Origin: Euryodendron excelsum
Taxonomy: Eukaryota; Streptophyta; Magnoliopsida; Ericales; Pentaphylacaceae
Direction of reading: 5' to 3'
Assembly: GCA_033060915.1 (NCBI GenBank)
Contig: CM065397.1
Coordinates: 32,307,501 to 32,371,500 of the forward strand
DNA: 64,000 nt
The translations under genes and the position numbers were made by a program. This document shows, in pieces, positions 36,801-47,740 of the stretch; the stretch's first letter is position 1; every line of letters starts with the position of its first letter. The notes below the pieces were generated by a model. The model saw only the letters and a list, made by a program, of their open reading frames with translations, made no database searches and was not told the origin of the DNA.

Positions 36801-39800
36801 TGGTACAAAAAGTTTAGGGTGAGGGGAGGCTACTCCAGTCCAAGGCCAGGACAATTCGCAGACCTCTACGAGGACTTACATTGGATTTACAGATCGTCTA
36901 CTAAGGGGGACTGCTGGCAGCAGGAATTGAATCTAGGCGTCCTTAAGCGAAGTGCTTGATCCTTACCAAATAAACCAACCCTATTGGTTAATATAGTTAA
37001 TTTAGTATAACTCAATTACTACAAGAAGTCACTATAATTTTGTGTCGGTTGTAATGGGCTGCCAAGAGACTTTGGGATGACAGTCAAGTATTGTGATTAG
37101 TCTTTGGGCCAAGAGGACAGTTTAGCCCAGGTTCCAATGTCTACGGTGGATAGGGTTGGGCCTAGCCATTTTAATTCATTGCCCGACTGGCATGTTGGAC
37201 AGCCTGAAGGAAAAGAGCCCAATGGTGTTTTTTCTGATAGTCTGGAGGACGATGTGAGGGCTATACAATCTGTTCAGGTTTATTCCAAAAGAAAAGGTTC
37301 GTTGTTCTGTAGTGAAGGTGTGGGGGGTACAGCAAATACTGGAATGGGTTGAAGCGAGTTGTACTGACAAGGCAAGGGAGGTGCGAAGTTCGAGATATAA
37401 TGAAGGTAATAGTAGCCCAGATTAGTTTTTCCAATCACCGTGTTAACTTTGGTACTGAGAGATTGATAGAAAGAAAAGAAGAGAATATGATTAAGAAATA
37501 CAGAGTCTGCTTAATGTAATCCGTGCAAGCTTGTAGAATAGATCAAGTTAGCCCTAATGCTGATAGGTAATGACTAAGTTAACCCTAATGGTAATAGGCA
37601 AACATACTTTAACACACCCCCACCCACCCCCCCGGCGCCCCTTCTTTTATGTCAAACTCATGATGTGGTAGCAGGAAGCATCGAGAGTTTGCCAAGCAGA
37701 AAATGGAAGCACACGATCTTATGAGACTTAGTAAAGAAATCTGCCAACTGCATAATAAAAGGAAGGCAGGGGAGAAATTGTAACCAGCTGCAAGTGATGA
37801 TGCACAAAGTGGTAGTCAATTTCAATATGTTTGGTGCGCCCATGAAACACGAAATTAAATGCTATTTGAATGGCACTCGTGTTATCACAATGTATTAGAG
37901 TCGGAGAAGATAAAGAAATGCCAAAATCAGGGAGCAGCCATCCTAACCAGACAATCTCTACAGTGTTGCTAGCCATAGCACAGTACTCTATCTTAGCTGA
38001 AGAGCGAACGACAACTGTTTGCATTTTGCTTTTCCAAGAAAGAAGAGAATCACCAAGAAAAATGCAAAAATCAGTAGTGAATTTGTGATCCATAGAATCA
38101 CCAGCCCAATTTGCATCTGAATAGGCTTGTAGCTCCAAGGAAGAAGAGGAAGAAAATGTAAGGTTCACCGAAGATAACTAAGAATACAAAGAACAGCAGC
38201 CCAATGAATAGTGGTAGGGGCAGCAACAAACTAACTAGCTACATGAACTGCAAATGAGATATCTGGATGAGGAATTGTAAGATGCACAAGATTACCAACA
38301 ATGATACTATACAACATAGGATCAGAAAAGGGAACGCCATCAGAAAAGAGTAACGAACATTAAGCTCTAAGGGAGTCTTAACAGTCCAAGTATCTGATAA
38401 GCAAGCACGCTGAATAACATCGGATGCATACTTGAATTGGAAGAAAAGGTAACCCTTAGGAGAAAAGGCAACCTCAATACCTAAGAAATAACGAATGGGA
38501 CCCGAAATCTTTCATTTCAAAGTGGGCCTGCAATTGAGACTTAATGATTGACTGTCAGGTGTATCATTACCGGTGATGATCATATCATCAACATAAAGCA
38601 AGAGAACAACGCATCTAGAGGAACCAAAATCTAGAAAGTGTAGGATGATGATCATTGACATGAAAACCCAAAACACCAATAATAGTAGAAAACTTTGCAA
38701 ATCATGCCTTGGGAGCCTGTTTAAGACCATATATCGCCTTACGAAGCTTGCACATTGGCTAAAACTATGAGCCAACCCAGGAGTAGGAACTATAAAGACT
38801 TCTTCAGCCAAATTCCCATTGAGGAAGTCATTTTTCACATCTATCTGTGAGAGGCTCCATTAGCGAATAGCAGCCACTGCTATCAAGGTAGGAATTGTGG
38901 TCATCTTAACAACAAGAGCAAAAATCTCCTAATAGTTGATATCATACTCCTGAGCAAATTCTTTGGCTACTAACTGAGCCTTATACCTTTTCACTGTACC
39001 ATCAAATTTAGTTTTTATCTTGAATACCCATTTACAACCAATGGCTTATTTACCAGGATACAAAGACACCAAATCCCATGTGCATGTCTTATGCAATGCA
39101 GAAAGTTCCTCATCTATAGCCTTGTGTCAAAGAGGATCAAGAATAGCCTCCTTATAGGAGGTGGGTTTAGGGAGGGAAGATAAAGAAGTTAAGAAGGAAC
39201 AAAAATCAGCAGAGGAACAAGAATTGGAGAAACCAAACCTATCTGGACCCTTATGTATGCGCTGCGGATAGCGAAGAGCAAGATCCACATGTTCAGAATC
39301 TGATTGAGTAGCAATATAAAGAAGAGGAGGTATTGCAGGTGGAGATGGGAGAATTGATTTCCCGCGAGCATAAGTATGTACAATAGGAGGTCGAACAACT
39401 AGCAAATTAGAGGAAAAAGACACATTAGTAATAGTCACATAATGAATATAAGTGTCAGAAGGAAAATTAGGTGGAAATGAGTCAATATAGATAAGATCGG
39501 ATTTATGAAAAGTAGAGGTACTAGATGGAATAGAAAAGAAGGGAATATGCTCCATAAAAACTACATAACGAGAAACATAGAGTTTGTGGGCATTAGGATC
39601 ATAGCAACAATACCCTTTCTGTCCGTCACCATCACCAAGAGAGATACATAGAGCTGAATGAGCAGAAAGTTTAGTACGAAGAGCTCTAGGGAGCAAAACA
39701 AAACAAGGGCATCCAAACACATGCAAAGAGAAGTAGTAAGGAGGCTTACCCCATAATTTTTCAAAAGGAGAGACCCTAGAGGTAAGAGTAGTGCGAATGC

Positions 39801-42800
39801 AGTTTATCAAATGAACTGTAGTAAGAATTGCTTCGCCCCGTAAGGTACTTGGAACAGTGGCAGACAACAAGAGAGAACGTGTTATCTCCATGATGTGCCT
39901 ATGCTTACTTTCAACAATACCATTTTATTCAGGTGTATTAGTGCAAGAGGATTGTTCAGCAGTGCCATCAGATTGTAACATATCAAGAATGGAATTATAA
40001 GATTATTCTCCTCCTAAGTCACACTAAAAGCATTTTGTAGTGGACGAATATTGAGTACGTATCATGGCACAAAAAGCATTAAATATAGAGAAAAAATCAG
40101 AATGACGTTTCATGATATAAACCCAACAATACCAAGTGCAATCATCAATGAATGAGACATAATATCGGAATCCTTATTTTGTAAGAATAGAAGCAGGTCT
40201 CCACTCATTAGAATGAATAAGATTAAAAGGTGCAAGAGAATGCGTAAGACTTTTATTAAAAGGTAAAGCTCTAAATTTAGCCAACTTGCATCCACTACAA
40301 CTGGAAATATCATGACAGTCTAGATTACCCAAATTATCAATAGAGACAAAAAATTTAAATGAGAACTAGAAGCATGACCAAGGCTAGAATGCCATAGATA
40401 AAAACTAGATAATCGTGGACTCATAAATCAGTGATGGATACAACAATATCAGGAACATGCAACTCCTCCAAGACATACAATCCTTCTTGTCTATAGCTTA
40501 TCCCAATTAGCTTATTGAATTGTGGATCCTGTACAACACAACCAGAGGAAAAAAAGTGAACCAAGAAACTATAATCAAATAACTGATTGACAGATATCAA
40601 ATTCAAAGTGAGCTGACGGATGTAACAGAGTGTCAATTGAGAAGAGATAATAGAGCCAATACCAGCCGAAGATATTTGAGTACTATTGGCTGCAAGTACA
40701 GAGGCAAAAGGAGGAGAAATAGTAGATGCAAATAAAGATAGATCACTAGTCATATGATGTGTGGCACCTGAGTCAAAAACCCAAGTAGTTTGAGATATAC
40801 CTGAGGTACCTGAAGAAAATGAGCCTACAAAGGGGGAAATTGAAAGGGCATTAGGCTGCTGTGTGAAAAGAAGTTTTTGTAATTGATCAGCTATCAGAGT
40901 CATGTGGGTGTGGATGATGATGACTCATCCATTGCTATGGCACGATGATTCTTAATCCTAAAGGGTTTATGTTGTGGTCCCTGAGCTAGCCTTGTAACCA
41001 ATCTAGGGCACTGAGTCTTCTAATGACTTTTCATGCGACAGAAACTACACTTATCAAGGGGAACTCTATTGTGCTGTCGATTCTGTGAGCTAGAACTCAC
41101 CTTGGAGGGAACTGCCAGTACAATCTGCATTGGTACTGGAAGAATACCCTTTCCAAATAGAGTCTTAAGATGTACCACTTCTGCTAGAAGCTCATTAACC
41201 ACAGAGTCAATTGAAGGAAGTGGGTGACGATGAAGAATGGATCCACGGAGTCCTTCAAAATTATTCCCGAGTGCCATCAAAAAATGTACCAACCTTTGCT
41301 CCTCTCTGTAGGTGCCATACAACTCATGAGTGTTCAAATTCTTGTCATAATGGAATAGCATTCTTGTATGTTTCTATCTCCTTGATATGCACCTCAAAAC
41401 TCATGCTCAAGTTGATATTGCTTAGTAAAGTTGGATTGAACAAACAATGTAGATAAATAGTCCCAAATCTCTTTGGCTGTGTTAAATTTAGCCAAATGAA
41501 CACCAATAGTTTGAGCAAACGAATTACTAATCCAGGTAATAATTTTGGCATTATTAACTTCCCATTGGTTCAATAAATCAACTCTAAGTATCTACCTTAG
41601 TATTTGATGGAATTTTCACAACTCCAATAATATATCCCCACACATTTTTTCCCAACAAGAAGTTTTTCATAACATATGCCCAGTAGATATAATTACCACT
41701 CGTCAATTTCGTACTTACAGCTTGAAGAGAATCAGAATTACCACTCTCCATACCAACAAAGGAAGCAATGAATGACCACTAGAGAACAAAGGAAGCAATT
41801 TGGACAAAATTCCAATCAATCCAGTAAATGAAAAAACTTAAATTCTTCAAATATGCAGAAATAAGTAAACCCAGTCAACAGAAATCAAGAAGAAGGTATT
41901 AGACACAAAGTCCAGCACCTACAGCAGCAATACCCATATTGCACAAGCCTAGGAGGGTCAGGGAAAGCCCTCTGGACACCAAATCCAGCTAGAAACCCAA
42001 CGAAACTGCTTCAAATCACTCAAAAAAAAAAAAAAAATACCACGGCCTCTAATCGCACCTTTTAGGAGGGCTTAGAGTCAACAAAAACAGCCAACTGTTC
42101 TAGATCGATAGATAAAAAAATCCACCCTTATTTTTTCGAATATATTCAAAAAATCAAAAGACCCATCAAATGACTACGAAATCAAAGACAAACTATACCA
42201 GCTTGTAGCCCATGAAATTCCGTCGAATTGCATCCCTTTCTGCCATTGAACTCTAACATTTGTTTGGAAACTTTCATCCAAACCCAACAACTCACAAAGA
42301 GTTTATCACCGATGAGAACAAGAAGGATATTTGTCCTAGGACAAGAAGCTGTCAATGTCAAAGAGTTCATTTATACAGTTAGCCAATCTCTTGTCTTGAG
42401 GGTAAGCTCGGCTTTGTCAAAGGCTTTGGCCTGCACATGGATGCATGAACTTCATCACTGATGAGAACAACAAATGTACCAGTGCCTAGGGCAAGCAGCT
42501 GTTAAAGTCAAAGAGTTCGTTGATACAGTTAGCCAACCTCTTGTCTTGATAATAAACTTGGTCCAAATTCACTGGGTCAAGTCATAGTTAGTTTTCCAGC
42601 TATCGATTATTTTTGCAAATATAATGCCCTTCAGATTTTGCAACTAGGAGTCTGTAATGTTAGTCAAGAGGCCATTTCTGTCCTAGAGGAAGTGTTTCAG
42701 CTGTTGTTTATAGTATTGTTAATTTTTACTTGTTATTAGTTTTTAAATATTAAAACAGGGATAAGTTCAAGCTTTATATTATACATATATGTGTACACAT

Positions 42801-45800
42801 ATAAATCTCTCTTTCTCGATAAATACAAGTTACCATGTGATGCATGCTTCTATAGCTCCATATGGTCATCCAGCTATCAATTAGCAATAGTTTTTGTCTC
42901 TTTTTAGGACCCTTTTTACTTAGATGTTGATTGATGGTTGATAACTGCTTATTTAATGGATAGGATTTTTTGTTGTTAGGAAATGAGTTCGTAAAAAGGT
43001 GTGGTTCTCTATTTTAATCTTGGAAGTGGTTGAAGTTGCATTATATTGTAAGCATAGTTGCTTAAGAACTAGTTGTAGTTGTATAAGTTATTTTTATTTT
43101 CTTTTTCCTTTTTGTAGTTACGTGGCCCCACGCGCCCACTTGACAGGCCAACCCAGCATCACATCATCTCCACGAGTAGGCCACTTGGGCCAATAGGAGC
43201 TCACCATATGTCCCTCCACCTGAAAGCCGAGGCTAATATATGTGGTGCCTTAGCGTCGAACAAAATAGAGCCAAATTCCTGAGGGCTTCTTGAACGCGCT
43301 CGGACCTCCCTTGAGTAGTCCTCCACCGAGTACGCCAACCATCGCTCAACCCATGGGTGCTTGGACCTCCCTCCCTCAGATTGATCAAATGGTTCTCCAC
43401 CTAGTGCTTCGACCTCTCTTTATTATATTTACTCTTAGTCACTCCTCGAACACTACCGAGTGCACATTTTCATTGGTTTATATTTGGTTCTACGAAGATT
43501 GAACAACCTAGGCCTAGAGTAGAACCTAGGAACTCTCCCTGAAGGTTGACAAATGACACTTCGATTATAGCATGCGCAACTAGCCATGACCCCGAATGGG
43601 AATCACTAGGTTTTGTGAATTGGTGGCTAGAGCTAAGTGTAAGTATAAATGTCCAACTCTTTCTCATACAGGGACACTTAGGTGACTCACCATTCCTCCA
43701 TACCGTCCCTTTTCTCACACTTAGTTCCACGTGACATCCTACCAAGGCGACGTGTGCACCAAGACAACTCACTCATCGAGGATAGTGCAAAGAGCGCCTC
43801 TTCCGAGATAAGACATCAAGAGTCTCTCGCCTACAGGCGACCTTAGGATACCTCATCTGCAGCGCGTGCACAGGACTTCGCACTCGGCACTTCCTGGTTC
43901 GGCCATGGAACTTCTCCGCCGAGCCTATCTCCATACTTAGCAGCATAATTTTCTACATAAATGTATCTCCATAACCTAGGTTGGAAGCAGGACCTAGGAA
44001 ACTTCGCGTGGGATCATCAGGAGACAAGTGGATTAGAGGCTGGAGTTGAGGGCTCGCCGAGGGGCCCTGCCCCTCCGACCGATCTTAGAGAGAGGAGGAT
44101 CTCCAAGTAAACGACAAAGCGCATTTAATGTTTGAACCGTTTGAATCACTGTCGCCTACAGAATTACAGAGTTGACATTCAGTATGTCAATCTTCGAGAA
44201 GTCTCAGACTGATGAGCCAATCAACAAAGAGCTCAGTCTTAAGTCTGAGGAATTAATCACCGAAAATCTCGACAACTGAATAACCAATCATGAAGTATCT
44301 CTATCATCTATATAAAGGAAACCTTCATTCTCCATCGACAAGACATTCATTTCACATTGAATGTTCACCACCAACCTTTGAGAATCTCTCTCAGTCTCTC
44401 TAAGTTTGTTTGGAACACTGTCACCCTCTCTCTTTCTAGGACCGCCTCAACTCTCTCTCCTCCACTTCTGGCGGTCCTTTGCCTAAGACAGTATCTGCCG
44501 TTAACTTTCCAGAGGGTTGCCCTCTACAGATTTCACCACTCACACCTCACACCACTCCACACACATTGAGAATTGGTCAGGATGGCTCATCCTACTTTCC
44601 TTCCAGGCAAGCAACTTGACCAATCTTAGAGAGAGGCCTTGACTGGACCTGATTACTTCAGACATCATTGAGACACATGGTATAGCCATCCACCTCTGCT
44701 CTGACTGGTGAGGCCTCTGCCTAATACGACACTTTCAGCAGTTATATAGCGCCACCAATGATCATTAGCCCCAATTTGTTACATCGGTGAAGACGGCCAC
44801 TTGTTTCCTTGTCTCCTCTCGCATCTGTGGTCCCTTGGTCCGACTCCCCTATAAATATAAGAGGTTCTCCATTTTCAAAGGACATTAGGCGGCCTCCTTG
44901 GTCATTACTTTGCCTCTCCTAAAACTCTCCCTTCCCCCTGTATTCCAGACTGTCTCAACTCTTATCCTTCCACTCTTCGGTGACCTCCTGTCTATTCCAT
45001 GACCGCCATACTTCTCTGAAGGCCACATCACTAGCCTACTTGCCAACCATCGCCCACACCTTTGTTACTTCATTATTCTCTCAATCTCTTTGCAGCTGAA
45101 CAATCTTTCTGTTATATGTCGGGGAATCGGCCAGGCAATGAAAAAAATAGTTTATAAATGAGATTGAATCTCATGTTGGTTTGAAGGGGGGAAAAGGAGA
45201 GAATTTCATTTAGGGAATTTCAATATCTAGAATAATTAGTTTATAAATTAGATTGAATGTCATGTTGGTTTTAAGGGGAATAAGGAGAGAATTTCATAAA
45301 GGGAATTTCACTATAATTAGAAATGCATCTGGAATAAGTTAATTCATAAGAATAAAGTAAAAGTAAGCCAATATTTGTTGGTAACAAATAATACAGCAAT
45401 ACTAGTGAAATTCTCATCCAATCACGTTTTGTTATTTTGATGAATTACAAAAAATTCAAGTCTTACGATGTTATTATATAACACTATTGAGCTAATTGTG
45501 AAATAAACAATAAAAAAAACAGAAATTGAAAATTTACAAAAATTAGTAAATTTTGTAGCGCCCATCCTGTATCGCCCATATTGGACTGTATCGGTCAATA
45601 TGGTTTTATTTTTCAGGGATATTTTATCCCCGTATTCGTATCGGACGCCTCAAAAACAATATTTATAACCATGTGAAACACACTTCAAACTATTCAAATG
45701 GTCCTTGTAGAAATCCGTCCTGTTTTTCTAGTAATCTACTGTCACTGCCAAATTTTATTCCAGTCTATTCTTGCTTTAATTTTTTGCTAACAAGTTTGAA

Positions 45801-47740
45801 ATTTGAAAGATTCCCCTTTTTTTCCCCCTTTCTATGTTCTTATTTTTGTGCGTGTGTGTTTTTTGGGCTGTCCCAACAGATGGTGACCCTGAAGTCCCTC
45901 CAATAAGGAGCTGTTTATATGATTCTGTGGCCAAAATATGTTTCACCGTAGTCACCGCTGGATTGTTCCTTCTGTGCTGCTAACTTATAAAACTCTACGA
46001 TATTATTCTTGCATTGTATGTCATTTACAGTGTACTAGTTTTACTTTACATTGCTGATTTGGTTGATTTGTTCATGCTGTTAACAATTCACATACAAAAA
46101 TGAAAGTCGTCAACTTCTTAAGATCGTAGCAGAATTGCTTCCTCCAAAAAAATAAAAGAAAGAAAAAATTCTTCCAACCTAACACAAAGGTTTCTGCTAT
46201 ATCCATGATTATCTATGAGATGGGGATTTTCGTTTTGCATTATACATTGTTAAGTCCAATGATTTTGCTTTTATGCCGGTTCCATTGGTTTGTTCAGTTC
46301 TCTAATGGCTTTTTGTTTGCCTATCTGTTTTGATGCCATCTTGTTTGATGAGTACCCATCCTGCTTTGATTACATAATCACCTGGTTTATGGTAGCTCAT
46401 GCTTTCATCTGTGTTCATTTATTACCTTCATTTCTGATATATAGAACCCTTGCAATATCATTGAGGCATGTGAAACAGATTGATATAGAAAAAATACTCC
46501 AATTTTGCGCTTAGCAGGTCCAATATTGAAAGTTCTGATGACCAACAGAAAGTGGAAAAGTTGTACTTGAAGAAAAAAGGAATTGGTTCGGAAGCCATGG
46601 CTGAAAATATGGCTAAAGCAGATGCAGACTTGCAGTTGTTGGGTGATGCTGAACGAGAAAGACAGTTGCAGAAACAGAAGAGGCGTAGACGTCAAGGACA
46701 TGAAGATGAAGTATGTTATAATTGTCATTGACCATCTTGTAGTTTTTGGTCTTCTTCATACCATACCCTTTCATTTTCATATTTCTCCTACTGATGAAGG
46801 CATTGTGACAAGTTTCCTCGTCATTTTGAGTAGCTGAATATATAGTTGATGGGACATGACACATGCCAGGAAAAGAAAAAAAAATGAAATCATTTTTTCA
46901 TGGGGATGCAATTTAGTGTTTTCTACAAATTACTGGATAAGAAGAGAAAATATTAAAAAAAGGAAGAGGCCATTCACTTTGTAAACTTGTTTAAGCTGGT
47001 TAACCTGTGTTTTCTTCTATTTATACATTTAATGATTTATTTTCTTATTTATCACTCTTGTTTTTAATATTAGGTGCTATCAAAGCTCGAAAAGTTTAAG
47101 ACGTCCATTTCTTCCAAACCTGTTCAATCTAATAGCAAGCCTAAAGGTGGCAATGGTGAGGATCTGTCTGATTGGACGGGAGTTAGGCTACAGTTTGCAC
47201 CTCAGACTGGCAAGGTATGCTTCAGGATTCTATGCACTCTCTAGTAGCAATTTCTTAGGTTTTTCACTGGGAGCTTTGGGAGCCAAATGGAAATTACTCT
47301 AGAGTTATTACTGAAATATTGGATATCGATATTAGAGAAATATTATAAACTGTTAACACTATGATTTCCTGATTTTCTAGTATTCATCCCTCAGAAGTAC
47401 TTCATTACTCACTGGTTTCATAATACATGAAAATAAATAGAGCATATAATGAACTGAGCAATAAATTAACAAAAATATGACAACTCCCTATTTTTACTTA
47501 AAAACATGATTGTGCTAACTCAATGTTGGCTCATTGTTGAGATACTAGCTTTAGTTATCGTGATGATCTGTAAAATTCTTCTCTGCATTCCTTTCACAGG
47601 ATAATATGTCGCGCAATGAGGACCCAAATGATTATGTGGTGCATGATCCTCTCTTGGAGAAGGGAAAAGAGAAGTTCAACAGAATGCAGGCTAAACAAAA
47701 GCGACGAGAACGGGAATGGGCTGGAAAATCTCTTACTTGA
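26810..47740 (+). CDS. CYP57: CYP57/CWC27-type cyclophilin, 10 exons, about 495 aa
   Basis: Exons are 26810-27029, 29188-29366, 29446-29547, 29869-29978, 30089-30230, 32095-32314, 34657-34696, 46518-46710, 47074-47214 and 47600-47740. All junctions are GT-AG and phases are consistent, giving one open frame of 496 codons. The cyclophilin domain covers about residues 11-166. It keeps the residues equivalent to cyclophilin A Arg55, Phe60, Gln63, Gln111, Phe113, Trp121 and His126 (here R56, F61, Q64, Q113, F115, W123, H128). The rest is charged, with [21 protein letters not shown] and a basic [14 protein letters not shown] tract, and ends [20 protein letters not shown]. This order matches plant CYP57 (about 500 aa) and human CWC27, a spliceosome-associated cyclophilin. 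Human CWC27 has a changed active site, whereas this one looks catalytically complete. Exon 7 (40 bp) is the least certain; a further small exon in the 11.8-kb intron 7 cannot be excluded. Confidence 0.93.
27038..27069. repeat. (CT)n microsatellite beside the exon 1 donor
   Basis: A CT run of about 15 units starts only eight bases after the exon 1 GT donor of CYP57. A second CT tract follows near 27187-27203. Confidence 0.95.
27070..28202. other. CYP57 intron 1, first half
   Basis: T-rich intronic sequence with a poly(T) tract near 27606-27621. No element or reading frame was recognised here. Confidence 0.5.
28203..28480. repeat. Diverged tandem duplication, about 140 bp, in intron 1
   Basis: Two adjacent blocks start AATGGTCT at about 28203 and 28343. 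Both run through GGCTAACTGAATTTATTTTT or GGCTGACTGTATTTATTTTT, then TGTATTTT and TAGAACAAAA, and end at GGATCCATTGAATT or TGTATCCATTAAATT. They are clearly homologous but substantially diverged. Confidence 0.7.
28490..28778 (+). mobile_element. Putative non-autonomous Helitron in CYP57 intron 1
   Basis: The segment begins TCTTCTCTATC directly after an A and ends in a hairpin (CCTGTGC, AT, GCACGGG) followed by TCTAAAACTAG and a T. A short GC hairpin about ten bases before a terminal CTAG, with insertion between A and T, is the signature of plant Helitron 3' ends. At 289 bp and with no coding region, it must have been moved in trans. The 3' end is strong; the 5' end is the best nearby candidate only. 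Confidence 0.6.
28874..28906. repeat. (CT)n microsatellite
   Basis: A CT run of about 16 units in intron 1 of CYP57. Confidence 0.95.
30773..30817. repeat. Poly(C)-poly(A) homopolymer junction
   Basis: Twenty-nine consecutive C are followed by sixteen A within CYP57 intron 5. Exact lengths of such tracts are often unreliable in assemblies. Confidence 0.9.
31034..31419. mobile_element. hAT-like MITE in CYP57 intron 5
   Basis: The 386-bp segment starts CTAGGAAGCACGGAGAC and ends TTGCTTCTTAG, whose reverse complement CTAAGAAGCAA matches the start imperfectly. It is flanked by GCGTTAAT (31026-31033) and GCGCTAAT (31420-31427), an 8-bp duplication with one change, as expected for hAT-family insertion. 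The interior is full of variants of ACACGTGTC and GTGTCCGTATC. A related fragment lies at about 31680-31780. Confidence 0.65.
31675..31785. repeat. Partial relative of the hAT-like MITE
   Basis: It carries GAGTGTCCAACACGTGTC, GGTGTCCGACACAG and the end GTCCATGCTTCTTAG, which matches the terminus of the element at 31034-31419. The left end and target duplication were not found. Confidence 0.5.
32577..32794. mobile_element. Small solo LTR (218 bp) in CYP57 intron 6
   Basis: It begins TGTGACGCCC and ends GGTCATGACA. The flanks are ATATT on both sides (32572-32576 and 32795-32799), a perfect 5-bp duplication. It contains GAGTCCCACATCGCC and GGCCCAAAGCGGACAAT, phrases seen in many small plant LTR elements. 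Orientation as written is TG...CA on both strands, so transcription sense is unknown. Confidence 0.75.
33548..33835 (-). mobile_element. Truncated LINE 3' tail
   Basis: The minus strand ends TTGTGCTCCTTTGGCTCTCT, TTAATGTACTAG, TTTACTTATT and an A-run. This is the typical 3' untranslated tail and poly(A) of plant L1-type LINEs. No reverse-transcriptase coding part is present. Confidence 0.45.
34997..35659. mobile_element. Putative fold-back/MITE element in intron 7
   Basis: It opens GTTAAAGGCACCTAGG and closes with AGTGCACCTTGAGCCTTTAAC, whose last nine bases are the inverse of the first nine. AGGC-rich phrases (GCCCTAGGCTC, AGGCCCTCAGGC, CTTAGGCTCTAGG) occupy both ends and the middle is AT-rich. 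No clear target duplication was found, so the class is uncertain. Confidence 0.4.
35690..35839 (+). mobile_element. Possible LINE-like 3' tail
   Basis: It ends CTCTAAGGTGTTCTTTC, TGTATATGGTCTTAG and TTATC followed by an 18-base A-run, resembling plant LINE 3' ends. No coding part is visible. Confidence 0.35.
36148..36312 (+). mobile_element. Au-type SINE
   Basis: A box B-like GGTTCGAGTCA occurs at about 36208. The 3' half reads GGGGGTAAGGCTGCCAGTCT and GCGGGAGCCTTGTGCGCTAG, then ends in a short T-run. That 3' half is characteristic of the Au SINE family of flowering plants. It lies in intron 7 of CYP57, same strand as the gene. Confidence 0.7.
36784..36988 (-). mobile_element. tRNA-derived SINE with poly(A) tail
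   Basis: On the minus strand it starts near AGGGTTGGTTTATTTGGTAA, a box A-like region, and has AGATTCAATTCCTG as a box B-like motif about 50 bases on. It ends in a 17-base A-run (T-run at 36785-36801). This layout fits a tRNA-derived SINE distinct from the neighbouring Au element. Confidence 0.6.
37060..37400 (+). pseudogene. Possible LINE ORF1 fragment
   Basis: An 82-residue open frame from 37104 is hydrophilic and without a catalytic motif. Its style resembles the variable C-terminus of plant L1 ORF1 proteins, but this is only an impression. It ends 40 bp before the copia LTR, so it may be an older element that the copia element entered. Confidence 0.2.
37441..37614 (-). repeat. 3' LTR of decayed copia element
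   Basis: It is bounded by TGTTAACTTTGG and ACTTTAACA on the plus strand, giving TG...CA ends that are inverse of each other (TGTTAA/TTAACA). Immediately to the right lies a C-rich tract (37615-37642) that is a polypurine tract on the minus strand. The 5' LTR was not found beyond 41752. Confidence 0.6.
37615..41752 (-). mobile_element. Decayed Ty1/copia retrotransposon in CYP57 intron 7
   Basis: The minus strand carries, in copia order, a gag start near 41752 ([18 protein letters not shown]) and more gag at 41361-41020. Protease follows with [14 protein letters not shown] near 40810-40770. Integrase comes next, ending in [20 protein letters not shown] near 39770-39710. Reverse transcriptase has [12 protein letters not shown] near 38600-38570, and RNase H has SDANWAGD near 38120 and [10 protein letters not shown] near 37820. 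Many stops and frameshifts interrupt it. Only the 3' LTR is present, so the 5' end was lost. The integrase precedes reverse transcriptase, which places it in copia rather than gypsy. It contributes about 4.3 kb to the 11.8-kb intron and lies antisense to the host gene. Confidence 0.85.
42300..42555. repeat. Diverged tandem duplication, about 145-bp period
   Basis: Two blocks share GATGAGAACAA, CCTAGG, AGCTGT, GTCAAAGAGTTC, TACAGTTAGCCAA and CTCTTGTCTTGA at a spacing of about 145 bp. The phrase content does not match any element I recognise. Confidence 0.65.
43105..45135 (+). mobile_element. LTR-like region with two TATA boxes, family unknown
   Basis: This GC-richer block contrasts with the AT-rich intron around it. 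It contains CTATATAAAGG at about 44308 and CTATAAATATAAGAGG at about 44850. Each is followed by a CT-rich leader with similar phrases (TCTAGGACCGCCTCAACTCT and TTCCAGACTGTCTCAACTCT). This suggests an LTR or a duplicated LTR promoter. I could not fix the ends or a target duplication, and there is no coding content. Confidence 0.4.
45150..45312. repeat. Tandem duplication, about 90-bp period
   Basis: Two adjacent copies share AGTTTATAAAT, AGATTGAAT, TCATGTTGGTTT, GGAGAGAATTTCAT and GGGAATTTCA. Confidence 0.75.
45313..46517. other. End of CYP57 intron 7
   Basis: AT-rich intronic DNA with a decayed repeat phrase near 45560-45665 (GTATCGCCCATATTGG). An AG-bounded segment at 45880-45908 resembles a small exon but would introduce a stop in the CYP57 frame. 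Confidence 0.4.

Noticed and set aside
45880..45908. Possible small CYP57 exon (AG-preceded, encoding [10 protein letters not shown] in one frame)
   Set aside because: Joining it after the 40-bp exon in the required phase produces an immediate stop, and the flanking exons already join in frame without it.
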